DNA of 64,000 nucleotides, taken from Deltaproteobacteria bacterium (GTDB lineage: Bacteria > Myxococcota > Kuafuiibacteriia > Kuafuiibacteriales > Kuafuiibacteriaceae). The position numbers and the translations under genes were made by a program. The stretch lies in contig JADJBV010000001.1 of assembly GCA_016703535.1 (NCBI GenBank), positions 6,438,001 to 6,502,000 of the forward strand, written 5' to 3'. How positions within the stretch are numbered: position 1 is the first letter of the stretch; each line of letters starts with the position of its first letter. This document shows, in pieces, positions 16,491 to 24,853 of the stretch. A model generated the notes under the pieces. That model saw only the letters and a list, made by a program, of their open reading frames with translations, did not search any database and was not told the DNA's origin.

Positions 16491-18236
16491 TCAGGGCCCG
16501 TCGTCGTCGTCGGCGGCGCGCTTGCGCGGGCGCTCGATGCGGTATTGCTCCAAGCGGTTGATCAAGGTGCGGCGGGAGATGCCCAAGCGCTTGGCGGCCT
16601 TGGTCTGGTTGCCATCACAAGCCGCCAAGGCCTCGACGATCTGAGCCCGCTCGTGGGCTTGGACGCTGGCCTCCAAAGGCAACACCCCACCGGAGGAACT
16701 CGGGGCCGCCGGGTGAGCCTTGGGCTTCATCTGGGCCAGGGGCAAGTGTTCGGGCTCGATGGTCTCGCCGGCCGCCAACAACACCGCCCGATCGACGGCG
16801 TTCTTCAGCTCCCGGACGTTGCCGGGCCAGGGGTGGGCCAACATCAGCGCCAGGGCCTCGGGGCCAAAGTGGACCTCGGCCTGATCGGCCTGACGGGCGG
16901 ACTCTTGGGCGAAGTGATCGATCATCGCCCGCAGATCCGCGGGCCGCTCCCGCAGCGGCGGGACGGTGATGGCGATGCCGTTGAGTCGAAAGTAGAGATC
17001 TTCCCGGAAGGCGCCGCGACCACACTCGACCTGCAGATCTCGGTTGGTCGCCGACACCAGCCGCAGATCGACGGGCTTGGGACGTAAGGCCCCGAGGCGC
17101 TGCACCACCCGCTCCTCCAAGACCCGGAGGAGTTTGGCCTGGATCGGCAACGACAACTCGCCGACCTCGTCGAGGAACAAGGTGCCGCCGTGGGCCGTCT
17201 CGATCAGGCCGGGCTTGGGGCGATCGGCGCCGGTAAAAGCGGCCTTTTCGTAGCCGAAGAGTTCACTTTCGATCAGGGCCTCCGGCAAGGCGGCGCAGTT
17301 GAGCTTCACGAAGGGGCCTTCGGCCCGGGGTGAACGTTGGTGGAGGCGTTGGGCGATCAGCTCTTTGCCGGTGCCGGTTTCGCCGAGGATCAACACGTTG
17401 ATCTTCCCACCCGCGACCCGATCGACCAGGCGATGCAGCCGAATCATGGCGGGATCGACGACGATCAGCTCACCCCGTGGGGCTTCGTCCTCTTGTCCCA
17501 GGAGCCCGCGCACCAACTTGCCGAACAACAACTCGGGGCGGGCGCCGTCTTCGGGGTGACGGGCCAAGGCGCTCAAGATCGGGCCGGTGCCGGCGGCCTC
17601 GAGGCGTTTTTTGAGGTTGCGGACGATCTCCCGGGCCAACTCCGGCGTGCGCCCCAGGAGCAAGAGGTCCACCTCTCCCCCGCCCAGATCTGCGGCCAAC
17701 TCTTCGGCCCGCAGGTCCACGTTCAGGATCAGGCCGAGCTCCTCTCGTTCGACGGGCCGGGACAAGTGCAGCCGCACCAACACCAGGCCCGGCTCCCGGT
17801 TTTTGGCGCACTCTTCGGCGACGCAGTGTTCGAAGTACGCGGCGGGCCAGAGGCGTTTTCGCAGTTCGGTGCCGCCGGTGGCGGTGAGGGTCAAGGTGAA
17901 GGCCCCCAACTCGACCACCTCGCCGGGCTTCACCAAGGCCCGTTCACCGCTGCCGATCTTGCGGCCCTCGAGGAAGGTGCCGTTGGCGCTGCCCGAATCT
18001 TCGAGGGTGACACCTTGACCAAAGATCAAGGCCGCGTGTTGCCGAGAGATGGCGGGGTCTTCTAGGCGCAGCTCACAACCTTCGCCGCGGCCGATCACCC
18101 ACCGACCCGCGGGGGGGAGGGTCAAGGTCTGAAAGTGGCCTCGACCCATCACGTGCAGTTGCCACCCCGAGGTGGTGGAGAGGGCGGGACGATTGGCCTC
18201 CTTCAGCGTCTCTTGATCCGAAGGCTGCTTGGCCAT
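16491..18236 (-). CDS. FHA-domain sigma-54-dependent transcriptional activator
   Basis: A 581-residue regulator. Residues 28-118 form an FHA phosphothreonine-binding domain (VIGRGEGCELRLED, ISRQHAAL, DSGSANGTFLEG). Residues 130-245 form a degenerate nucleotidyl-cyclase-like region. The AAA+ sigma-54 interaction domain (about 260-490) has Walker A GETGTGKE (285-292), Walker B GGTLFLDEVG (350-359), an arginine-finger region (FREDLYFRLN) and the sigma-54 contact loop AAFTGA (332-337), which differs from the usual GAFTGA at its first residue. The C-terminus has a Fis-type helix-turn-helix (NQTKAAKRLGISRRTLINRL). An FHA sensor implies control by Ser/Thr phosphorylation. It is third in an operon after a pseudokinase and a PEGA-like protein, and directly upstream of the sigma-54-promoted calpain gene, its most likely target. 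Confidence 0.92.
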   Translation of the reverse strand: MAKQPSDQETLKEANRPALSTTSGWQLHVMGRGHFQTLTLPPAGRWVIGRGEGCELRLEDPAISRQHAALIFGQGVTLEDSGSANGTFLEGRKIGSGERALVKPGEVVELGAFTLTLTATGGTELRKRLWPAAYFEHCVAEECAKNREPGLVLVRLHLSRPVEREELGLILNVDLRAEELAADLGGGEVDLLLLGRTPELAREIVRNLKKRLEAAGTGPILSALARHPEDGARPELLFGKLVRGLLGQEDEAPRGELIVVDPAMIRLHRLVDRVAGGKINVLILGETGTGKELIAQRLHQRSPRAEGPFVKLNCAALPEALIESELFGYEKAAFTGADRPKPGLIETAHGGTLFLDEVGELSLPIQAKLLRVLEERVVQRLGALRPKPVDLRLVSATNRDLQVECGRGAFREDLYFRLNGIAITVPPLRERPADLRAMIDHFAQESARQADQAEVHFGPEALALMLAHPWPGNVRELKNAVDRAVLLAAGETIEPEHLPLAQMKPKAHPAAPSSSGGVLPLEASVQAHERAQIVEALAACDGNQTKAAKRLGISRRTLINRLEQYRIERPRKRAADDDDGP

Positions 18237-18285
18237 CTTCGAGGTCGAGCCTTCCAGCGCCGCGAAGCCCCGTCAAGGCAGCGGG

Positions 18286-19086
18286 TCAACGCGGATCACA
18301 ACCCCCACCACAAGCGTCCGGGCCGCCCACGCACAGACAACTTTGACTCCCACCCGCGACCGAAGCCACGACCACCGCGCCCACGCCGACCACCGCCAAG
18401 GCCAACACCCCCAACAGCAGCGGCGTCGCCAAGGTGGGCTCCTCGACCAAACGCAGGCCCACGGTCCGCCGCACCTCGGAAGCCACGGTAAAGTTGGACT
18501 GGCTCGGCACGTAACCTTCCTGGCGGGCCGTCAAGGTGTACCGGCCGGGCGCCAACCAGTGGGTGCGACCATCGCTGCGCAGCGGCGCGGGGTGCAAGAT
18601 CACCTCGGCTTCAGCGGGCTCGACCTGAGCCAACACCACCGCGGCCGGGTCCAGCTGGGCCGCGCCAAACAGGGCAAAAAGCGGTGCCAGCAGCGCGTCT
18701 CGGGGTGCTTGAGGGCCCAGGTCGACCGAGGTCACGCCGACGAGCTCACCGCGCCCCAGATCGATCATGGTCAGACCCACCAGGGCCGGCGCCACTCGAT
18801 AGTCGGCGGCGATCAACAGGGCCAAGTCAGCGCCCGATCGATCCAAAATTCTCTGGAGGCACTTGGGATCGGGGCCACATCGCAAAGCGGGCTCTCGATC
18901 GGGCCAGACCTCGACCTGAGTGAGACCCGGCCGCAGCTCCGCTTGCTCGACCGCGATCGCCTCGAGGACCTGGACCTCGGCCGGGGTACTGGCGCCTTGG
19001 ACCCCCGCGACGATCACCAAACTCCGGGCCGAAGCGACCCCGGGAAAGGCCATCCACAGCCCGCAAAAACAGGCGGCCCACCTCAT
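18286..19086 (-). CDS. Exported membrane-anchored PEGA-like protein
   Basis: A 266-residue protein whose ATG overlaps the pseudokinase stop by four bases. It has a signal peptide (MRWAACFCGLWMAFPGVASA), then an alpha/beta domain (LVIVAGVQGA, LQRILDRSGADLALLIAADY) resembling TolB-N-like envelope domains. A PEGA-like segment follows (HWLAPGRYTLTARQEGYVPSQ), then a C-terminal membrane span (LLLGVLALAVVGVGAVVVA) and a short Cys-rich tail (SCLCVGGPDACGGGC). PEGA modules are found in surface and kinase-associated proteins of Myxococcota. Operon position between a pseudokinase and the FHA activator suggests an envelope sensing input to the regulator; that link is inferred. Confidence 0.7.
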   Translation of the reverse strand: MRWAACFCGLWMAFPGVASARSLVIVAGVQGASTPAEVQVLEAIAVEQAELRPGLTQVEVWPDREPALRCGPDPKCLQRILDRSGADLALLIAADYRVAPALVGLTMIDLGRGELVGVTSVDLGPQAPRDALLAPLFALFGAAQLDPAAVVLAQVEPAEAEVILHPAPLRSDGRTHWLAPGRYTLTARQEGYVPSQSNFTVASEVRRTVGLRLVEEPTLATPLLLGVLALAVVGVGAVVVASVAGGSQSCLCVGGPDACGGGCDPR

Positions 19087-20621
19087 GGGCGCTCCCGGGG
19101 ATCGATGATCCTTCTCAGCTCCTGCTCCAAAGCCCGGTGCTCCTCCGGGGTGACCCGGGCCTGGGCTTTGAAAGCCAACTTGCCGAGCAACGCGTCCAGT
19201 TGGCGACGTTGGTCCCCGGGCGGCAGGTCTTCCCGCGCGGCCCTCGCCCGATCGATCAAAGCCCGGACCGAAGGAGGCGGCGGCGGGGCCGGGGGCGGCT
19301 TCGGGGCCACCACGGTCGCGGGTGGAGGAGGTTTGGGAGGCCGGGGCCGAGGCCGTTGAGCTTCGAGGGGTTCGGGCGGCGGCTGGGACGCCGGCTCCGG
19401 CTCCGGCTCGGGTGGCGGGGCGGGCACGACCTTGGGCGCGATCGGCGCCGGCACGTCAGCGGCCACCAACGGAGGGACGGGGCGGGTGGGCGCGGTGACC
19501 TCCCGCTCGGCCAACCGCAGCCCGAGGGCCACCCCGATGATCAACGCCGCCACCACCAAGCCCCACACCGCTTTGGGCCACGGCCCCGCCGAGGGGACCG
19601 GCTCGGATCGAGGGGCCGGCTCGGGCCGAACCGGAGGCGGGCGGATCGGCCGAGTGATCTCGGGCGTGGGCGTCGAGGAGAGTTCGGCGGAGGACCACGA
19701 GGGGATCGGATCGCCCTCGACGTAGAAGTCCCGCAGCTGGGTGTGTTGGCCGGCGAGGGTGCGGGCTTCGAGCTCGTCCCCCGGATATCCAAAGGCAAAG
19801 GGCCGGGTTTGAGTGCCGTGGGTGGTGCGGGCCGGGCCCAACTCCAAGCGGCGCAGGGCCTCGGCGAAGTCGGCGGCCCTGGAGAAGCGCCGGTGGGGAT
19901 CCGGATCCAACGCCGAGGCCAGGATCGCCGCCAGCTCGGGCCGATCCAGCTTGGGCAGCGGGGGTGGATCGGCGGCCGCCGCCAGCCGGGCCCGATCGTC
20001 GACGCCCACCAGATAGGGACGGCCGATCACGCACTCGAAGAACAAGCAGCCGATCGCGAAAAGATCGGCCCGACGATCCACCTCTCCTTCGAGGACCTGC
20101 TCGGGCGCGGCGTACCCGGGCACCCCCGGGCCCTGGCCCGCGCCCCGGGCCACCGCCAACTCGACCAGCGAAAGTTCATCTTGTTCGGTGACCACCAGTG
20201 AAGCCGGACCGAGGTGACCGTGCAGCGCCTGGGCCTTGGGCAACTCGGCCATGGCCAGGTGGAGACACTCAAGCCCATCGAGCAAAGCAGCGAAGGCCCG
20301 TACACTCCATTCAATAGAAGGCTGGTGATCGTGGGCTTGAGAGACCTGGAGCGCTCGACTGAGGGAGGTGCCGGGCTGAAAGCCGTAGACCGCGTAGGAA
20401 CGTTCGGCCACCGTGCCCGCCTCGATCAAGGGGGCCAAGCGGAGGTGGCTGGCTCGACCGATCAGGTTGGCCCGGGCCCGAAGTTGGGCTTGTTGCTGCG
20501 GTCCGAGGAGCTGCGCCAACTCGATGAACACCGGCCCGGGGTGGGGCGCCCGCAGGCGTCGCCCGGAGTACAGACCTGGCGCGACCTCCGCCAGGAGGGC
20601 GTAGTCCCCGAAGTGCGCCAA
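19083..20621 (-). CDS. Membrane-anchored Ser/Thr pseudokinase
   Basis: A 512-residue protein from the TTG at 20621, chosen because it directly follows a -10 hexamer and yields the usual kinase N-terminus (AHFGDYALLAEVA). Kinase-fold landmarks remain, such as GYAAPEQ (169-175) and RRADLFAIGCLFFECVIG. The catalytic residues are missing: the beta-3 lysine strand reads VFIELAQLL, the HRDxKxxN loop reads HGHLGPASL (134-142), and the DFG site reads VELAVAR. After a linker comes a membrane span (VVAALIIGVALGLRL, about 350-365). A periplasmic Pro-rich region and a short C-terminal helical domain follow. It cannot be a conventional kinase and probably acts as a scaffold or sensor. It heads the operon containing the FHA-sigma-54 activator. 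Confidence 0.82.
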   Translation of the reverse strand: MAHFGDYALLAEVAPGLYSGRRLRAPHPGPVFIELAQLLGPQQQAQLRARANLIGRASHLRLAPLIEAGTVAERSYAVYGFQPGTSLSRALQVSQAHDHQPSIEWSVRAFAALLDGLECLHLAMAELPKAQALHGHLGPASLVVTEQDELSLVELAVARGAGQGPGVPGYAAPEQVLEGEVDRRADLFAIGCLFFECVIGRPYLVGVDDRARLAAAADPPPLPKLDRPELAAILASALDPDPHRRFSRAADFAEALRRLELGPARTTHGTQTRPFAFGYPGDELEARTLAGQHTQLRDFYVEGDPIPSWSSAELSSTPTPEITRPIRPPPVRPEPAPRSEPVPSAGPWPKAVWGLVVAALIIGVALGLRLAEREVTAPTRPVPPLVAADVPAPIAPKVVPAPPPEPEPEPASQPPPEPLEAQRPRPRPPKPPPPATVVAPKPPPAPPPPPSVRALIDRARAAREDLPPGDQRRQLDALLGKLAFKAQARVTPEEHRALEQELRRIIDPRERP

Positions 20622-20628
20622 CACCTCC

Positions 20629-20658
20629 ACGCTAGCAGACCCCCACAACACTGACCAA
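20629..20658 (-). promoter_or_regulatory. Probable sigma-70 promoter of the pseudokinase operon
   Basis: The minus strand has TTGGTC, 18 bases, then TAGCGT in an extended context (TGCTAGCGT). The TTG start at 20621 lies seven bases after the hexamer, so the message would be leaderless. Confidence 0.4.
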
Positions 20659-20701
20659 GGAGGTGAAAGGCGGCCCGTGGTGTTCCCGAGATGGCGGCGT
20701 T

Positions 20702-22903
20702 ATGCTCCAAGTCCTCTTGCGCTGGTGGTGCTTGACCCTCGGGATGGCGCTCCTCGGCTGCGTCGAAGAACGGGCGTTGTTCGTGCCCGAAGTGTACGAA
20801 GGTCAACGGGCCCGAGGCGCCTTGTTGGCCGTCGAACGGGAGGGTGCCCAGACCCTGCTCGCCTTGGATCTGGAAAACGACGACGGCGATCCGGGCTTGG
20901 TCGAGCCCTATCAAGAGGGAGATCTCACCCACCTCTTCCTCTTCACGAACACGCCGTCGGAGCTGTTTTGGCCCACCGGGCCGTTGCCCCTGGCGGTCGC
21001 TCAAGTTTGGCCAGTGCCGACCCCACTCTTGGCTCAATATTGCGGGCGCGTCGGCGACGAGGGGCTGAGTTTGGGGGAGTGTGATCCGTCCCTGATCTTG
21101 CAGCCGCGGCTCCCGCTCCCCGACGTGATGGCCTGCTTGCGGACCGATCGTTGTGTGGTGGGTCAAGGCTCTGAGGCCCGCTGCTTGCCGTTTGAGCCCA
21201 GTCCCGTGACGGCGCCGACGGCCCCGGAAGCCCCCCGACCTCGGAGTGGTCCGTGCCCCGCCGGATGGGAGGCCACCGGTCCTTTGGCCCTCTGTCGCCC
21301 CACCTGGACCCCGGTGCCCAACTGCGCCACCCGCTACACGGCGGCGTCGGGGTGTCTGCCGTCGTTGCCCCCCTGCCCCACCTCGACCGTGGCCCTTGGG
21401 CCCAACGACCCTTGGCGAGCCGCGATCGAGGACGGGCCGGCGGGTGTGGTGCACTTGGGTCCCGGCGTTTTTACCGCAACCGGGGGCCTGAGCTTACCGC
21501 CAGGTCGCCAGGTGATCGGCGCGTGTGGCGCCACCACCATCGCCCTCCCAATGGGGGCCCAAGTGGATCGGCCCGGAGCACCTCGGCGGTTGGAGAACTT
21601 GATCGTGGCCCCGACGGCGCCGGTGGTGGTCGTGGGCGGCCAGATCCTGCACCTGAACAACGTGGACCTCCGCCCGAGTGGTCCGATCTTCGCCTTGGAG
21701 GTCCGATCGGCCACCGTCGCCTTGGTCGACGTGCACTTTGTCGCGGACCTCGCCGGCTCACTGGCGCGGGGCCAAGGCGCCGCGGTTCGTGCCCAGGGGC
21801 TGAGCGCCCAAGGCGGCGGGAAGATCTTCGAGCTCCAGGCCGGCTCGGACTTGAAGATGACCAACGGGGTGGTGGTCGGACCGAACCAGGTGCTCACCGG
21901 CGAAGACAGCCACACCTCGATCACCGATAGCCACTTCTCGGGGTTCATCGAGGGGGGGGTTGTGCTGAGCGGAGGATCACTGCGGCTCCAAGGGTCGGAG
22001 GTGATCGGCGCCGGACAACTTGCGGTGTTGACCAGCTCCAGCACCATCGACCTCCGAGAGGTGTACGTGGGCACCCAGGGCGAAGGCACGGACCCCCTGG
22101 TCTTCCTGCCCGCCGGAGTGGGTCAGGTCCACACTTGCGAGCTCACGGCCCGGATCGGCGAAGGCCTGGTCCTCGGTGGGGGAGAACTTCAGGTCAGTGA
22201 CCTTTGGATCAGCGGCGGGCTCAACGGGGTAGCGGCCAAGGGCGCAACCTTGCAAGCCAACTTGCAGCGGGTGCGGGTGATCGACTCCCTCATGGCGATG
22301 ACGGTCAACGATGGCGCAGAGATCGAGCTCAGTGACTTCTACGCCAACACCCGCTGTGAGGGCCTGAGCTCGATCTCGGCCAGCCGCACCGAACTCCGGC
22401 GCGGCGAACTCCTGCTCCTAGAAGGCGGCGATGGCTGTGATGGCCCAGTCCTGGGCGTCAACCTCGATCGGGGCGCTCAGTTTTCGGCCCAAGATCTGCG
22501 GATCGTCGGCGCCGCCAAGGCGGTGGTGTCAAAAGGCAACGACCTCAAGGTCCCCCAACTCATCGTCGAGCGGATCGCGCTGCTCGACAACGCGGTGGAT
22601 CTGGAGCTGAACGCGGGCCGGGTGAACCTGCGCGGCGTGGGAATCGAAGGCTGCGACCGGTGGGCCTCGTGCACCGGCTTGACGGTTTCGTCGCCGGGCG
22701 GCCGGATCGCCGAGCTGGAGGTGGAGAACTTTTCGGTGCGGGGCCGCTCCTCGGCCTTCGAGGTCGCGGGGGGCGAACTCCAAATCGGCGACGGTACTTT
22801 GGAGTCCTGTCCCAACTACACCACGGTCACCGGCCTCGGGCTGGGACCGGTCCCGGAGTTGCTGCTGGAGCGAGTGCGCCTCTTGCCTTGCGGCGCGCCT
22901 TGA
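20702..22903 (+). CDS. Lipoprotein with right-handed beta-helix-like domain
   Basis: A 733-residue protein from ATG 20702; starting here gives a clean lipoprotein signal (LLRWWCLTLGMALLGC). Residues 20-240 are a cell-surface-like N-terminal domain with scattered Cys. From about 245 the sequence shows the short-rung cadence of parallel beta-helices, with a polypeptide turn every 20-25 residues (VVHLGPGVFTATGGLSLPPG, LHLNNVDLRPSGPIFALEVR, SHTSITDSHFSGFIEGGVVL). No polysaccharide-lyase or hydrolase catalytic residues stand out. It is a clear relative of the lipoprotein at 35457 in domain order and pattern. It is divergent from the pseudokinase operon and convergent with the next gene, 18 bases between stops. 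Surface display is predicted; the ligand is unknown. Confidence 0.75.
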   Translation: MLQVLLRWWCLTLGMALLGCVEERALFVPEVYEGQRARGALLAVEREGAQTLLALDLENDDGDPGLVEPYQEGDLTHLFLFTNTPSELFWPTGPLPLAVAQVWPVPTPLLAQYCGRVGDEGLSLGECDPSLILQPRLPLPDVMACLRTDRCVVGQGSEARCLPFEPSPVTAPTAPEAPRPRSGPCPAGWEATGPLALCRPTWTPVPNCATRYTAASGCLPSLPPCPTSTVALGPNDPWRAAIEDGPAGVVHLGPGVFTATGGLSLPPGRQVIGACGATTIALPMGAQVDRPGAPRRLENLIVAPTAPVVVVGGQILHLNNVDLRPSGPIFALEVRSATVALVDVHFVADLAGSLARGQGAAVRAQGLSAQGGGKIFELQAGSDLKMTNGVVVGPNQVLTGEDSHTSITDSHFSGFIEGGVVLSGGSLRLQGSEVIGAGQLAVLTSSSTIDLREVYVGTQGEGTDPLVFLPAGVGQVHTCELTARIGEGLVLGGGELQVSDLWISGGLNGVAAKGATLQANLQRVRVIDSLMAMTVNDGAEIELSDFYANTRCEGLSSISASRTELRRGELLLLEGGDGCDGPVLGVNLDRGAQFSAQDLRIVGAAKAVVSKGNDLKVPQLIVERIALLDNAVDLELNAGRVNLRGVGIEGCDRWASCTGLTVSSPGGRIAELEVENFSVRGRSSAFEVAGGELQIGDGTLESCPNYTTVTGLGLGPVPELLLERVRLLPCGAP
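22252..22265. repeat. Iterated palindrome, copy 3 (spacer CCAA)
   Basis: Inside the first beta-helix lipoprotein gene, read as L-Q-A-N-L-Q. Confidence 0.75.
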
Positions 22904-22921
22904 CCGAACGACCCCGAAAGT

Positions 22922-24001
22922 TCACCCGATCTTCGCGCGCATCGCGGGGTCGGTGATCCCCAGATCTCGGCTCGGACTCACGATCTGCGTCGGTGCGGGG
23001 CGCATCGTCTTCACCGTCTCGATCTCCAAGGGCCGGTAGACGATCGGTGGGGGTGTACGCCGCACCGGTGGCTGACGGCTGGGTGCGACCGGCCGCCGGG
23101 GAGTCGATCGAGGTTGGGTCCCTCGGGGGGTGGCCCGGCGCCGTTCGGTCTGGGTGACGCTGTCCTGCTTTCGCTTTTGGACCATCTCCTCGAGCTTCTG
23201 TTGTCCCGGCAGGGCCTCACCCGTTTGGGTCTGGTAGGTCTTCTGCATCTGGCGCAACTCTTCGGGGCTGACGGTCCACCACATCTTCCGGTTCTCCACG
23301 GCCTGACGGTAGCCCTCCTTGGCCTTGTCGAACTGCGCTTGGTCCTTCCCCTTGTGAGTCGCCATCCCGTAGGCATTGAGGAGGACCGAGCGGATCGCCT
23401 CTTGGTTCTCCTTGGGCACGCCCTTCTTCGCCAGGCGCTCCACCTCGGCGTTGGCCAACTTCTCGACCTCGGCTTGGGTCGGCAGGTTTTGGCCGCTCGC
23501 CAGCCGATCCAACATCTGGCCGTATTCGGCGGAGGTCGCGGCCGGGGTGCTGCGTTTGGTCAACGGGACGAGCTCGGGCTTGGGTTTGCTCTTGTCGAGG
23601 GTCGCCGATTGATCCCGTTGATCGACCTTCAGCCGCAGATCTTGATTCAACTTCAAGGCTTCGGCCTGGAGGGTCGGATCCGCGGACAAGACCTCCTTGG
23701 TCTGTTTCTCCAGCGCCAGGCCTCGAGCGTCGTAGTTTTGCGCGGGGACCTGCCCGCGGCTCACCTGCTCGGCCAACCGCGCCGCGTCGGCGAAGGAACG
23801 GGCCAACTCGAGCAGCCGCTGGGGATCGGCCCGGAGGCCTCCGAGGTCGGCGCCCTTCAACAGGCCCTCCGGATCGACCGCTTTCCCAGCGAACACATCA
23901 CCCACGATCTGCCGGAGGATCTCCAGGAAGTTGGGGCGAGGGGTGTTGGTCCGGTCCTTGTTGATCGGGTTGAGGTTGTTGGTGTTGATCTCGTTGCCCA
24001 T
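22922..24001 (-). CDS. Signal-less charged protein under sigma-54 control, function unknown
   Basis: A 359-residue protein from ATG 24001. It starts with an Asn-rich leader (MGNEINTNNLNPINKD) and lacks a signal peptide. The middle is highly charged and helical (ELARSFADAARLAEQVS, ADPTLQAEALKLNQDLRLK, AEVEKLANAEVERLAKKG, QAQFDKAKEGYRQAVENRK). The last ~80 residues are basic and rich in Pro, Thr and Arg, and end in SRDLGITDPAMRAKIG. I recognise no family. The start was chosen because a one-mismatch sigma-54 promoter places the transcript start two bases upstream; the longer frame would begin before the promoter. The short polar N-terminus resembles those of the neighbouring EDIFG and calpain-like proteins, which suggests a shared export or assembly route, but this is weak. 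Confidence 0.65.
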   Translation of the reverse strand: MGNEINTNNLNPINKDRTNTPRPNFLEILRQIVGDVFAGKAVDPEGLLKGADLGGLRADPQRLLELARSFADAARLAEQVSRGQVPAQNYDARGLALEKQTKEVLSADPTLQAEALKLNQDLRLKVDQRDQSATLDKSKPKPELVPLTKRSTPAATSAEYGQMLDRLASGQNLPTQAEVEKLANAEVERLAKKGVPKENQEAIRSVLLNAYGMATHKGKDQAQFDKAKEGYRQAVENRKMWWTVSPEELRQMQKTYQTQTGEALPGQQKLEEMVQKRKQDSVTQTERRRATPRGTQPRSTPRRPVAPSRQPPVRRTPPPIVYRPLEIETVKTMRPAPTQIVSPSRDLGITDPAMRAKIG

Positions 24002-24013
24002 GAAGGGACGGAG

Positions 24014-24029
24014 AGCAACTCCCGGGCCA
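24014..24029 (-). promoter_or_regulatory. Sigma-54 promoter of the 359-residue protein
   Basis: The minus strand reads TGGCCCG-GGAG-TTGCT, a single mismatch from the consensus and the best match in the window. The predicted start is 24003, two bases before the ATG at 24001. Confidence 0.68.
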
Positions 24030-24080
24030 GCCCGAAGGTGACGTGCCCTACCGAATCGAGGGGCGCCGAGTGCAGCCAGG

Positions 24081-24130
24081 TGCACAACCGGATGTGCGGG
24101 CGTGGGGCGATTGTGCAAAAGCGTGCACAA
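24081..24130 (-). promoter_or_regulatory. Cluster of three TTGTGCA boxes upstream of a sigma-54 promoter
   Basis: TTGTGCA occurs at 24081-24087 and 24124-24130 on the minus strand and at 24111-24117 on the plus strand. The outer two share the longer core GTGCACAACC and are 43 bases apart. They lie 78-127 bases upstream of the predicted start, the usual zone for sigma-54 enhancer sites. Confidence 0.45.
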
Positions 24131-24141
24131 CCAGGTCCGGC

Positions 24142-24720
24142 TCAGTCGACCTTGTTGCCTTCACCCGAAACCGTCACGTGGTCCTGGGACAGGCCCAAGA
24201 AGGCGAAGAAGTCCCAAAAGCCCCCGCCGCCGCCCGTGACGTGGTTGCCGTCGCCGGTGACCGAAATCCGGTCGCTGCCGGCGCCGCCGCGGATGTCGTT
24301 GAGGTCGCCGGTGCTGGTGATCTCGTCGTCACCCCGGCCGCCGTCGATCGCGATGCCGCTGGCGTGATTGACGATCTGATCATCGCCGTCGCCGCCGTTG
24401 ACCTTGATCGCCACGTCGACACTTTCGTCGATGATGATCTTGTCGTTGCCGGACCCGCCGTCGAGCTCCAGGTTCTCCATCTCCTCACGAGTCAGCTGAA
24501 ACTCCTGGCCGTTGACCGAAACGGTGTATTCGTTGTCCCCGGTCTTGGACACCTTGATCAGGTCGTCGCCGGCGCCCGCGTCGATCGAGAGGTGTTCCTT
24601 GAGGCCGCCGTTGAAGAGATCGGCCAAGTTGAATTCCGACTTCTTCTTGACGTTGGCTTCCTCGAACTTGCCCTGACCAAAAACGTCGAACCATACCGAC
24701 TGCTGTCCGTCGACCTTCAT
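24142..24720 (-). CDS. RTX-like calcium-binding repeat protein, no signal peptide
   Basis: A 192-residue protein. ATG 24720 is preceded by AGGAG six bases away, which decides the start over the longer frame. From residue 46 it carries about five RTX-like nonapeptide units of the GGxGxDxx type: DAGAGDDLI (48-56), DGGSGNDKI (88-96), NGGDGDDQI (108-116), DGGRGDDEI (127-135) and RGGAGSDRI (145-153). Such repeats bind calcium and fold as a beta-roll after secretion. No signal peptide is present, as usual for RTX proteins, but no type I transporter is visible nearby. It has its own sigma-54 promoter at 24771 although it directly follows the VgrG operon. A calcium-dependent secreted or surface role is likely; the route is unknown. 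Confidence 0.78.
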   Translation of the reverse strand: MKVDGQQSVWFDVFGQGKFEEANVKKKSEFNLADLFNGGLKEHLSIDAGAGDDLIKVSKTGDNEYTVSVNGQEFQLTREEMENLELDGGSGNDKIIIDESVDVAIKVNGGDGDDQIVNHASGIAIDGGRGDDEITSTGDLNDIRGGAGSDRISVTGDGNHVTGGGGGFWDFFAFLGLSQDHVTVSGEGNKVD

Positions 24721-24770
24721 ACTGACTCCTGAGCGCATCTGCGCGGTGTTGGGGTGATGCCAACGTCGAA

Positions 24771-24786
24771 TGCACGACGCGGGCCA
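24771..24786 (-). promoter_or_regulatory. Sigma-54 promoter of the RTX-like gene
   Basis: The minus strand reads TGGCCCG-CGTC-GTGCA, two mismatches from the consensus with correct GG-N10-GC spacing. The predicted start is about 24760, leaving a 39-base leader with a Shine-Dalgarno. Of the four sigma-54 genes this is the only one with a normal leader. Confidence 0.6.
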
Positions 24787-24853
24787 GCCTTCTGGAGGGT
24801 CGAAGGGTGGGTCGGGGATCGAAATCAGCGCCTCAGATGGCAAAGATGTGCAG

